DNA of 32,278 nt, taken from REEB95 sp035632055 (GTDB lineage: Bacteria; Pseudomonadota; Alphaproteobacteria; ATCC43930; CGMCC-115725). The DNA is taken from assembly GCA_035632055.1 (NCBI GenBank), contig DASQHO010000042.1, forward strand, positions 1-32,278, written 5' to 3'. Position 1 is the first letter of the stretch. Each line of letters starts with the position of its first letter. Under the pieces are notes generated by a model. That model saw only the letters and a list, made by a program, of their open reading frames with translations. It did no database searches and was not told the origin of the DNA. Positions 1-7,058 of this stretch are shown piece after piece. The position numbers and the translations under genes were made by a program.

Positions 1-38
1 GCGCCCTCCGGCCCGCCCGGCGCGCCATCGGGGCGTTC

Positions 39-935
39 ATGCTCACCTTTGTCGCTATCTGCGTTGACGGTCTGGTCTATGCATCCTGGCTGTTTCTGGT
101 CGCCGTCGGCCTGACGCTGATCCTCGGCGTCATGCGCGTACTCAATGTCGCGCATGGCAGCTTTTATTCGTTCGGCGCGTACACCGCCGCCTGGGCCGTG
201 GGCATCTATTTCACCCACGGTTGGCCGGATGCCGGCGGCTATCTGGTGCTCGCGGCGGCGGCGATTGTCGCCGGCGGGGTTCTCGGCCTGCTGATCGAGC
301 GCGGCCTGTTGCGCTGGCTCTACGACCGCGACGAGGTCGTGATCGTGCTCGTGACCTATGCCGTGCTGCTGATTCTGGAAGACGCGGTGCTGCTGATCTG
401 GGGCACCGATCCGTATTTCGCCTATCAGCCGAGCGCACTCCTGGGCAATACCGACATCGCCGGCCTGCCGTTCCCCAACTACAATTTGATGCTGATCGCG
501 CTCGCGGTGTTCACCGGCGGCATATTGTGGTGGGTCCTCAATTACACCCGCCGCGGCAAGTTCCTCCAAGCGGTGATCCACGATCGCGAGATGAGTGTCT
601 TCCTCGGCATCAATGTCGCCCGGCTGTTCACCATCACCTTCATCATCGGCGCGATCCTGGGCGCGCTCGGCGGCGCGGTGACTGCGCCGATCATCTCGGT
701 GTCGCCGGGCATCGGCATCGAGGTCATCGTCCTTGCCTTCGCCGTCGTCGTCATCGGCGGCATGGGCAGCGTCGCTGGCGCGGTCATCGGCTCGCTCCTG
801 GTCGGCTTTGCACACGCTGCGGCGGTGCATTTGCTGCCGTCGGTCGAGCTGTTCGTGATCTACGGCGTGATGTCGCTGGTGCTGGCGTTCCGGCCGCGCG
901 GCTTGTTCGGACCGGCGCAGCTGCGAAGGATCTGA
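39..935 (+). CDS. livH: Branched-chain amino acid-type ABC transporter permease (LivH family)
   Basis: This is an inner-membrane permease of the hydrophobic amino acid uptake (HAAT) family, 298 residues, normal for LivH. It is hydrophobic throughout, with about eight predicted membrane segments. The N-terminal stretch contains GLTLILGVMRVLNVAHGSFY, which is typical of LivH, and a coupling-loop region with GGMGSVAGAVIGSLLVG lies near residues 235-255. It should pair with the LivM protein encoded 3 bases downstream and be driven by LivG and LivF. The substrate cannot be read from the permease: relatives carry leucine, amides, urea or aromatic acids. No periplasmic binding protein gene lies in the window; it may be just upstream of base 1. 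The start is the ATG at 39, preceded by a weak GGGG. The 38 bases before it show nothing I can assign. Confidence 0.9.
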   Translation: MLTFVAICVDGLVYASWLFLVAVGLTLILGVMRVLNVAHGSFYSFGAYTAAWAVGIYFTHGWPDAGGYLVLAAAAIVAGGVLGLLIERGLLRWLYDRDEVVIVLVTYAVLLILEDAVLLIWGTDPYFAYQPSALLGNTDIAGLPFPNYNLMLIALAVFTGGILWWVLNYTRRGKFLQAVIHDREMSVFLGINVARLFTITFIIGAILGALGGAVTAPIISVSPGIGIEVIVLAFAVVVIGGMGSVAGAVIGSLLVGFAHAAAVHLLPSVELFVIYGVMSLVLAFRPRGLFGPAQLRRI

Positions 936-938
936 ACG

Positions 939-1877
939 ATGACTGTCGACCGCACCATCGCCGGGCTGTGCATCGTTGCCGTGGCGTTGGCAGCGGGCGG
1001 CTTCTTTGTTCCAGCCTGGATGGTGTTCATCGGTGTCATCAGCCTGGCCAAAGGATTGGTCGTGCTGGGCCTGGTCGTGCTATGGCGCACCGGCCTCGTG
1101 TCGTTTGGCCAGTCGCTTTATTACGCGCTCGGTGCCTATGCCGTCGGCCTTGCGCATCTCTATTGGGGCATGACCGACGCTTTCGTCGCGGTAATTCTCG
1201 GCATGGCGGTGGCCGGCTTCGTCGCCTTCGTCATTGGCTTTCTGCTGGCGCGCTACCGCGACCTCTTCTTCGCCATGCTGAGCCTGGCCTTCGCCATGAT
1301 CCTTTACGGCGTGCTGGTGAAAAGCGAGGCGCTCGGCAGCACCGACGGCTTCGTTATATCGGTGCCGACCTTCGCCGGCTTCGCGCCCGGCGCCGATGCC
1401 GCTCAGGCGGCGCTGCTCGCCTTCACCGCCGCCATCGTGCTGGCCTCGGCCTATCTAACAGACCGCTACCAGAAATCGACTGCCGGCCACCTCACCACCG
1501 CAATCCGCGACAACGAGATTCGCGTCGAATATCTGGGCTTCTCGGTGCGCCGCGCCATCCACGTGAAGTACGTGCTCGCCGGCATTCTCGGCGGCGCTGG
1601 CGGCGCATTGGTGGCGATGGCCGTCGGCCACATCGATCCTGACATGGCCTATTGGACGACCGCTGGCGAGTTTGTCTTCGTCGCCATCCTGAGCGGTACG
1701 GCGAGCGTCGCGGCGCCGTTCTTCGGCTCGATCATCTTCGAGGTGCTGCGCAGCTACGCCATGCAGTACGCCGCACATTTCTGGCACATGGTGCTTGGCG
1801 TGGCGCTGCTGCTGATCATCATGTTCTTGCCTGACGGGCTGTGGTCGCTGTTCCGCAAGCGGGCGCGGGCGCATTAG
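939..1877 (+). CDS. livM: Branched-chain amino acid-type ABC transporter permease (LivM family)
   Basis: Second membrane subunit of the HAAT-type importer, 312 residues, within the usual LivM range. It has about eight to nine hydrophobic segments. The sequence SFGQSLYYALGAYAVG near residue 55 is the LivM counterpart of the LivH N-terminal motif. The cytoplasmic loop AIRDNEIRVEYLGFSVRRA, around residue 190, is the characteristic ATPase-coupling segment. It starts 3 bases after livH and ends 1 base before livG, so the four genes are almost certainly cotranscribed. The role as permease is firm. The ligand is unknown; proximity to a molybdenum hydroxylase hints that it may not be leucine, which is inference only. 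Confidence 0.9.
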   Translation: MTVDRTIAGLCIVAVALAAGGFFVPAWMVFIGVISLAKGLVVLGLVVLWRTGLVSFGQSLYYALGAYAVGLAHLYWGMTDAFVAVILGMAVAGFVAFVIGFLLARYRDLFFAMLSLAFAMILYGVLVKSEALGSTDGFVISVPTFAGFAPGADAAQAALLAFTAAIVLASAYLTDRYQKSTAGHLTTAIRDNEIRVEYLGFSVRRAIHVKYVLAGILGGAGGALVAMAVGHIDPDMAYWTTAGEFVFVAILSGTASVAAPFFGSIIFEVLRSYAMQYAAHFWHMVLGVALLLIIMFLPDGLWSLFRKRARAH

Positions 1878-1878
1878 C

Positions 1879-2646
1879 GTGGAGCCGCTCCTCGACGTCC
1901 AGAATCTAGACAAAAGTTTCGGCTCGATTGTCGCCGCCGCCGACGTCAATGTCGCTGTCGCACGCGACGAGATCGTCGGCATCATCGGCGCCAACGGCGC
2001 CGGCAAGACCACGTTCGTCAACATGGTCACCGGCTACATCAAGCCAAGCCGGGGCACCATCCGCTTCGGCGGCCGCGACATTACTGGCCTGCCGCCGCGC
2101 AGCGTGATTGCCGCCGGCATCTCGCGCTCGTTCCAGGTGCCCCAGTTGTTCGCCACTGCGACCGCCTTCGACAACGTGCTGATCGCACTCGGCATCGCCC
2201 GGGACGGCAAGTTCCCGGTATGGCGGCCGCTGCGGCGCGCCGATCTGGTGGCCGCGGCGATGCAGATTCTCGAACGCTTCAGCATCGCCGGCCATCGCGA
2301 TCAGCTCGCCGGTCAGGTATCGCAGGGCGTCCGTAAGCTGATCGACATTGCGATGGCGACAGTGCATCGGCCGCAACTGCTGCTGCTCGACGAGCCGACC
2401 AGCGGCGTCAGCGTCGAGGAGAAATTTGCCATCATGGACGTGGTCGTCGCCGCGCTGCGCGACCAGAAAGTCACGATCCTGTTCGTCGAGCACGATATGG
2501 AGGTCGTCGCACGCTTCGCCACCCGTCTACTTGCCTTTTACGAAGGAACCATCGTAGCCGACGATGTGCCGCAGCGGGTGATCGCCGACCCGCAGGTGCG
2601 ACGCTACATCATCGGCGAACGCTATCGCCATGGTGCAAACGCATGA
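1879..2646 (+). CDS. livG: ABC transporter ATP-binding protein (LivG family)
   Basis: Cytoplasmic ATPase subunit of the importer, 255 residues. Walker A GANGAGKT is at residues 37-44 and Walker B LLLLDEP at 167-173, with the catalytic Glu at 172 and the switch His in VEHDM at 205. The insertion around residues 95-125 (FDNVLIALGIARDG and following) is typical of LivG. The ABC signature reads VSQGVRK instead of the commoner LSHGEQ; the key Ser and Gly are kept. The start is a GTG at 1879, one base after the livM stop. The 3' end overlaps livF by ATGA. It is expected to form a heterodimer with LivF on the LivH/LivM pore. Confidence 0.9.
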   Translation: MEPLLDVQNLDKSFGSIVAAADVNVAVARDEIVGIIGANGAGKTTFVNMVTGYIKPSRGTIRFGGRDITGLPPRSVIAAGISRSFQVPQLFATATAFDNVLIALGIARDGKFPVWRPLRRADLVAAAMQILERFSIAGHRDQLAGQVSQGVRKLIDIAMATVHRPQLLLLDEPTSGVSVEEKFAIMDVVVAALRDQKVTILFVEHDMEVVARFATRLLAFYEGTIVADDVPQRVIADPQVRRYIIGERYRHGANA

Positions 2647-3335
2647 AGGAGCAGCGCGAGACCGCGCTCGCGGTCGCTGGCCTCAACGTCGATATCGGAC
2701 CGGCGAACATCCTGCGCGGCGTCACGTTGACGGTACCGGCGCGCAAGATGTGCGGCCTGGTCGGGCGGAACGGCGCCGGCAAGACCACGTTCATGCGCGC
2801 GGTGATGGGCCTAATCCCAGCGCGTGACGGCGTGATCCGGTTCGACTGCGGCGATCTGCGTGCGGTGCCCGCGTTCGAGCGCGCTCATCTCGGCATCGGC
2901 TATCTGCCAGAAGATCGCCGCCTCATGCCGCATCTGAGCGCAGAAGAGAACATATTGCTCCCGGCGTGGATCACACACGCCGCCGAGATCTCCGCGCGCC
3001 TGCGATGGATTTACGAGCTGATCCCCGAAGTCGCTGCCAATGCCAAACGGCCGGCCAATCAATTGAGTGGCGGCCAACAAAAGATGCTCGCTCTGGCGCG
3101 GGCGCTGATGTACGGCACCAAACTGCTGTTACTCGATGAGCCCTTCGAGGGGCTGGCGCCAGTGGTGGCACAGCGCTTTGGCGACATTTTGCTGAAGCTC
3201 AAGGAAACCGGCATCGCCGTGCTGATGGCGGAATCGAGCGAGATCCACGCCAAGGACCTGTTCGACCGCGTCTTCGCCATCGAGCGCGGCGTGGTCGCGC
3301 CAGCTGCCGTCGGCGAACGATCAACGGCCCCATGA
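2643..3335 (+). CDS. livF: ABC transporter ATP-binding protein (LivF family)
   Basis: Second ATPase of the importer, 230 residues, normal for LivF. Walker A GRNGAGKT is at residues 41-48, the signature LSGGQQ at 141-146 and Walker B LLLLDEP at 161-167. The motif YLPEDRRLMPHLSAEENI (about 87-104) is the LivF-type Q-loop region. After Walker B the usual LivF VEQN segment reads AESSEIH, a mild divergence whose effect on the switch region is unknown. The ATG at 2643 overlaps the livG stop (ATGA), showing translational coupling. It is the last gene of the transporter run; a 148-bp gap separates it from the molybdenum hydroxylase genes. Confidence 0.9.
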   Translation: MKEQRETALAVAGLNVDIGPANILRGVTLTVPARKMCGLVGRNGAGKTTFMRAVMGLIPARDGVIRFDCGDLRAVPAFERAHLGIGYLPEDRRLMPHLSAEENILLPAWITHAAEISARLRWIYELIPEVAANAKRPANQLSGGQQKMLALARALMYGTKLLLLDEPFEGLAPVVAQRFGDILLKLKETGIAVLMAESSEIHAKDLFDRVFAIERGVVAPAAVGERSTAP

Positions 3336-3389
3336 AACCAATTAATCGGAACAATGCCGGGGCGCACGCAAAATTGAGACGCGACGACA

Positions 3390-3423
3390 TTGACAAGCGA
3401 ATTGGTCCGCACAGACAATTGTC
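3390..3423 (+). promoter_or_regulatory. Candidate sigma70-like promoter with overlapping palindrome before the molybdenum hydroxylase genes
   Basis: A perfect -35 hexamer TTGACA lies at 3390-3395. Eighteen bases later GACAAT (3414-3419) matches four of six -10 positions. The -10 sits inside a perfect 10-bp palindrome GACAATTGTC at 3414-3423, a plausible operator half-site arrangement. The predicted start of transcription is about 55-60 bases before the ATG at 3484. This would let the hydroxylase pair be controlled separately from the liv genes. The rest of the 148-bp gap shows a purine-rich ribosome-binding site (GGAGGGAGGG) just before 3484 and no clear terminator for livF. Confidence 0.4.
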
Positions 3424-3483
3424 GCTAGCGGCCTACTGGCGCCGACGATAACCGCGCGACAGCCGCGGAGGGAGGGACCGGCG

Positions 3484-3939
3484 ATGGCAATCGCATTCAA
3501 AATTAATGGCAAATCTATCCGCGTCGACGAGCCGCGTGAAACGCGGCTGCTTTGGGTCATTCGTGAGCACTTGAAGCTGACCGGGACTAAATTCGGCTGC
3601 GGTGCCGGCTTGTGCGGCGCATGCATGGTGCATGTCGATGGCGAGCGCACATTTTCGTGCCAGACCGAGTTGTCGGCGGTGGCCGGCAAATCGGTCACAA
3701 CTATCGAAGGCCTCGCGCCGCACGGGCAGCATCCGCTGCAAAAAGCTTGGGTCGCCGAGCGCGTGCCGCAATGCGGCTATTGCCAGTCGGGCCAGATCAT
3801 GAACGCGGCAGCACTGCTGGCGAAGACGCCAAAGCCGACGCGCGATCAGATCGTCGAGCATATGAGCACCAACATCTGCCGCTGCGGCACGTATCCGCGC
3901 ATCGTCCGCGCCATCGAGCGCGCGGCGAAGGAGGCGTGA
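3484..3939 (+). CDS. iorA: [2Fe-2S] small subunit of a molybdenum hydroxylase (isoquinoline 1-oxidoreductase alpha type)
   Basis: Electron-transfer subunit carrying two [2Fe-2S] clusters, 151 residues, the usual size for the IorA/CoxS family. The plant-ferredoxin-like cluster is ligated by Cys39, 44, 47 and 59 (GCGAGLCGACMVHVDG region). The C-terminal helical domain binds the second cluster through Cys97, Cys100, Cys132 and Cys134 (CGYCQSGQ and CRCG). The start at ATG 3484 follows a strong purine-rich ribosome-binding site. The next gene, 3 bases on, encodes the molybdopterin subunit. No FAD subunit gene is nearby, which matches the two-subunit isoquinoline-oxidoreductase type that passes electrons to a cytochrome or similar acceptor. 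The substrate cannot be read from the sequence, so the symbol marks family rather than proven activity. Confidence 0.85.
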   Translation: MAIAFKINGKSIRVDEPRETRLLWVIREHLKLTGTKFGCGAGLCGACMVHVDGERTFSCQTELSAVAGKSVTTIEGLAPHGQHPLQKAWVAERVPQCGYCQSGQIMNAAALLAKTPKPTRDQIVEHMSTNICRCGTYPRIVRAIERAAKEA

Positions 3940-3942
3940 GCC

Positions 3943-6150
3943 ATGGACGGCGCGATAAATAACACTGTCGCCGCGCAGATCAGCCGCCGCGGCTTCATGG
4001 TCGGCGCCGCCGGCCTGACCTTCGCCTTCACCACCGCCGGTGTGCCTGCGGCATTGGCCGCGCGCGGCAAGGAAGTCACGATCAATCCGTGGGTGACGAT
4101 CGCGACGGACGGTACCGTTACCATCATGTCGCCGGCGGCTGAGATGGGCCAAGGATCGATGACGTCGCTGCCGCTGATCCTGTCCGAGGAACTCGACGCC
4201 GATTGGTCGAAAGTGAAGATCATTGCGCCGGTGCCGAGCGATGCGATCTACGGCAACCCGGGTTTCGGCCACATTCAATACACTGCCGGCAGCAGCGCGG
4301 TGACCGGCTATTTCAACGCGCTGCGGACATTCGGCGCGCAAGTGCGTCGCGTCCTGCTCGACAACGCCGCCAAACACTGGAAGGTGCAGATCGCGGAACT
4401 GACGACCGAGCCCGGCATCGTGGTCCATGCGGCGTCGAAGCGGCGTCTCACTTATGGCCAGATCGCGGCGTTCGCCATCGTGCCGGCGACTGCGCCTGAG
4501 ATCAAACCCGAGGACCTCAAGAAGACCTCGGAATTCCGGCTGATTGGCAAGGACGTGATGCGCGTCGAGTTGCCGAGTAAGACCAATGGGACCGCTCAAT
4601 ACAGCATCGACGTCGAGGAACGTGGTTTGCTCTACGGCGCGGTTCTGCGTGCCCCGGTCGAAGGTGCCGCACCTGAAAGCGTTGACGATAGTGCGGCGCG
4701 GAAGATCGCGGGCGTCGTCAAAATCGTGCCGCTGTCCTATGGCGTCGGCGTCATCGCCAAGACGCCAACCGCGGCATTCGACGCCAAGAACGCGCTCAAG
4801 GTGAATTGGACGCGCACGGCCAAGGGCTGGTCATTCGACAACGATAAGGCGGCGGCGGCCTATGCCGCGACGGTGCGTGACCTGTCGAAGGACGGCATTG
4901 TTTGGGGCAAGGTCGGCGACGCGCGCACTGCATTGAGTCAAGCCGCGACGGTTTATACCGGCGAATATCTGTGCGATTTCGCCTATCACGCGCAAATGGA
5001 GCCGCTCAATTCTGTCGCCTCAGTGTCGCCGAAGGGCGATGCGGTGGAAATCTGGTGCGGCACGCAAAGCCAAACCATGGCGGTCGCCGCGGCTGCCAAG
5101 GCCGCCGGGTGCGCGCCGGATAAAGTCACCTTCCACGGCATGTTTCTCGGCGGTGCTTATGGCCGTCGCGGCCATCGCGACGAGGAATTCGTCGTCGATT
5201 CCATCCTGCTATCGAAAGAGATCAAACAGCCGGTCAAGGTGATGTGGACGCGCGAGGACGACGTGCACAACGGCCGCTTCCGGCCGATGACGGCGCATTT
5301 CCTGCGCGCCGCATTCGACAAGGACGGCAAGTTCACCGCGTGGCAACACCGCGTCACCTGCGAACTCACCACCGCCTATCAGGATCCGCTGCGCTTCGAC
5401 AAGTCCGGGCACCGTGATTTCATCGACATGCTCGGCACCGAGCTCAAGACCTACGATATCCCGGCGCAGCTGACCGAACAGTTTCCGCAGGACAGCGGCG
5501 TGCGGCTGTCGTCGTTGCGCGGCATCGGCTTCACCGCCAACAAGTTCGCCACCGAAGCGCTGATCGATGAGATCGCGGCGCAGCGCAAGGTCGACCCGGT
5601 GGCCTTCCACCTGATGCTGCTCAAAAATACGCCGCGCGGACAAAAGGTCGTCGAAACTGTCGCGCGCATGTCGGATTGGGGCCGTAAGCGCGACGGCACG
5701 GCGCTTGGTCTGTCGTTCATTGATTATTCGGGGTCGCTGCTCGCCGGCGTCGCCGAAATCTCGGTCGACAAAGGGAGCGGCCAGATCAAAGTGCACAATT
5801 TCTGGGTCGCGTTCGATCCGGGTATCGCTGTGCAACCCGACAACATCGTGGCGCAAACGGAGGGCAGCGTCGTCTACGGCCTGGGCGTGGCGTTAACGGA
5901 GCGCATCACCTTCGTCGACGGCGTCGTACAGCAGTCGAATTTCTACGACTACCGCGTGCCGCGAATGAGCGACGTGCCGCAAATCCATGTCGAGGTCATT
6001 CCAACCGACAACCATCCGACCGGCGCCGGGCAAATGGGTACGCCGCTGGTGGCACCGGCGATCGCCAATTCCTTCGCCGCGCTCACCGGCAAGCGGCTAC
6101 GGCAGACACCGATGACGCCCGACCGGGTGCTGGCAGCGCTCAAAGCCTGA
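3943..6150 (+). CDS. iorB: Tat-exported molybdopterin-binding large subunit of a molybdenum hydroxylase (isoquinoline 1-oxidoreductase beta type)
   Basis: Catalytic subunit, 735 residues, of the xanthine-dehydrogenase family (aldehyde oxidase/xanthine dehydrogenase molybdenum-binding fold). Residues 14-39 form a Tat signal (SRRGFMVGAAG followed by a hydrophobic stretch and AALA). This predicts a folded, cofactor-loaded enzyme exported together with the small subunit. The cofactor loop GGAYGRRG is at 403-410. The C-terminal active-site loop reads TGAGQMGTPLVAPAIANSF, with Gln697 (codon CAA, 6031-6033) where most relatives have the catalytic Glu in a GxGE motif. Everything else looks intact, so this may be a subfamily trait or an altered enzyme. 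Coexpression with the small subunit (gap 3 bases, GGAGG ribosome-binding site) is nearly certain. Likely chemistry: hydroxylation of a heteroaromatic or aldehyde with water as oxygen source. Confidence 0.85.
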   Translation: MDGAINNTVAAQISRRGFMVGAAGLTFAFTTAGVPAALAARGKEVTINPWVTIATDGTVTIMSPAAEMGQGSMTSLPLILSEELDADWSKVKIIAPVPSDAIYGNPGFGHIQYTAGSSAVTGYFNALRTFGAQVRRVLLDNAAKHWKVQIAELTTEPGIVVHAASKRRLTYGQIAAFAIVPATAPEIKPEDLKKTSEFRLIGKDVMRVELPSKTNGTAQYSIDVEERGLLYGAVLRAPVEGAAPESVDDSAARKIAGVVKIVPLSYGVGVIAKTPTAAFDAKNALKVNWTRTAKGWSFDNDKAAAAYAATVRDLSKDGIVWGKVGDARTALSQAATVYTGEYLCDFAYHAQMEPLNSVASVSPKGDAVEIWCGTQSQTMAVAAAAKAAGCAPDKVTFHGMFLGGAYGRRGHRDEEFVVDSILLSKEIKQPVKVMWTREDDVHNGRFRPMTAHFLRAAFDKDGKFTAWQHRVTCELTTAYQDPLRFDKSGHRDFIDMLGTELKTYDIPAQLTEQFPQDSGVRLSSLRGIGFTANKFATEALIDEIAAQRKVDPVAFHLMLLKNTPRGQKVVETVARMSDWGRKRDGTALGLSFIDYSGSLLAGVAEISVDKGSGQIKVHNFWVAFDPGIAVQPDNIVAQTEGSVVYGLGVALTERITFVDGVVQQSNFYDYRVPRMSDVPQIHVEVIPTDNHPTGAGQMGTPLVAPAIANSFAALTGKRLRQTPMTPDRVLAALKA

Positions 6151-6151
6151 G

Positions 6152-6165
6152 TTCGCTGCAGCGAA
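6152..6165. repeat. 14-bp perfect palindrome directly after the hydroxylase large-subunit gene
   Basis: TTCGCTGCAGCGAA begins two bases after the large-subunit stop. In RNA it could form a 5-bp stem with a 4-base loop, but no T-run follows, so it is not a convincing intrinsic terminator. A second stem (GGGCGA at 6186-6191 with TCGCCC at 6198-6203) follows in the same gap. The gap of about 107 bases before the next gene holds nothing else I recognise. Confidence 0.45.
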
Positions 6166-6257
6166 AGGGCTGGCGCCCGGCGATTGGGCGATTGCCGTCG
6201 CCCGGCCGCATCCCCGACAATGCGCGCAAACGCACGCATGACGGGGAGGCCCTGCCC

Positions 6258-7058
6258 ATGGCCGAAGTGCCGCATTACGAAATCCACGCCATCCGTTACG
6301 CGCGGCACGACCGCCGCGCCAGCGAGAATTTTCTCGGCGGTGATCCGCACGATGGGCCGATGCCGATCGACTACTACGTCTGGACAGTGAGCGGCGGCGG
6401 CCGGACCTTCGTCGTCGACACCGGCTTCGGCGCGGTACAGGCGCGGCAGCGCCAGCGCGAACTTCTGCGCTCGCCAGCCGAAGGGCTCAAAGGGCTCGGC
6501 ATCGATCCGGCGCGGGTCGAAGACGTGATCATCACCCACATGCATTATGACCACGCCGGCAATCTCGATCTTTTTCCGAATGCGACGTTCCACATTCAGG
6601 ACCGCGAGATGCAGTTCGTCACCGGCCGCTGCATGTGCCACGAGACGATCCGCGGCGCGTTCGAAGCCGACGACGTTATCAGCATGGTGCGGCGCCTTTT
6701 CGCCGGACGAGTCAAATTCCACGACGGCGCCGAGGAGATCGCGCCCGGCCTGTGGTTGCACTTCATCGGTGGCCACACCATGGGCCTGCAGTCGCTGCGG
6801 GTGATGACGCGGCGCGGCTGGGTGGTCCTGGCATCGGACGCGGCGCATCTCTATGCCCATCTCGAACAAGGCCGCGCCTTCCCGATCGTCTACAACGTCG
6901 CCGACATGTTGGAGGGCCATCGAACCCTGCTAAAGTTGGCGAGTTCGCCGCGGCATATCGTGCCCGGCCACGACCCACTGGTGATGCAGCGTTATCCCGC
7001 TTCGAGCCGCGCGCTTGGCGGCGTATCGGTACGGCTCGACGCCGATCCGATCGCTTAA
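6258..7058 (+). CDS. Metallo-beta-lactamase-fold hydrolase, N-acyl-homoserine-lactonase-like family
   Basis: A 266-residue soluble zinc hydrolase. The metal-binding HMHYDH motif lies at residues 94-99 (His94, His96, Asp98, His99). Further ligands are His173 (GGHTMG), Asp194 (ASDAAH) and His238 (PGHD), so the dinuclear site is complete. The overall layout resembles AttM/AiiA-type lactonases, but that family also contains hydrolases of other lactones and esters, so quorum quenching is not established. I chose ATG 6258 because GGGAGG lies eight bases upstream; an in-frame TTG at 6192 is less likely. Its position behind the molybdenum hydroxylase suggests it could hydrolyse a lactone or lactam product. 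The stop overlaps the stop of the convergent dehydrogenase gene. Confidence 0.82.
   Translation: MAEVPHYEIHAIRYARHDRRASENFLGGDPHDGPMPIDYYVWTVSGGGRTFVVDTGFGAVQARQRQRELLRSPAEGLKGLGIDPARVEDVIITHMHYDHAGNLDLFPNATFHIQDREMQFVTGRCMCHETIRGAFEADDVISMVRRLFAGRVKFHDGAEEIAPGLWLHFIGGHTMGLQSLRVMTRRGWVVLASDAAHLYAHLEQGRAFPIVYNVADMLEGHRTLLKLASSPRHIVPGHDPLVMQRYPASSRALGGVSVRLDADPIA

Noticed and set aside
3433..4599. 388-codon open frame on the - strand
   Set aside because: It is antisense to both hydroxylase subunit genes, which carry full cofactor motifs.
6258..7058. Naming the metallo-beta-lactamase-fold gene as a quorum-quenching lactonase (aiiA/attM)
   Set aside because: The metal site fits, but this family has many substrates, and no quorum-sensing gene is near.
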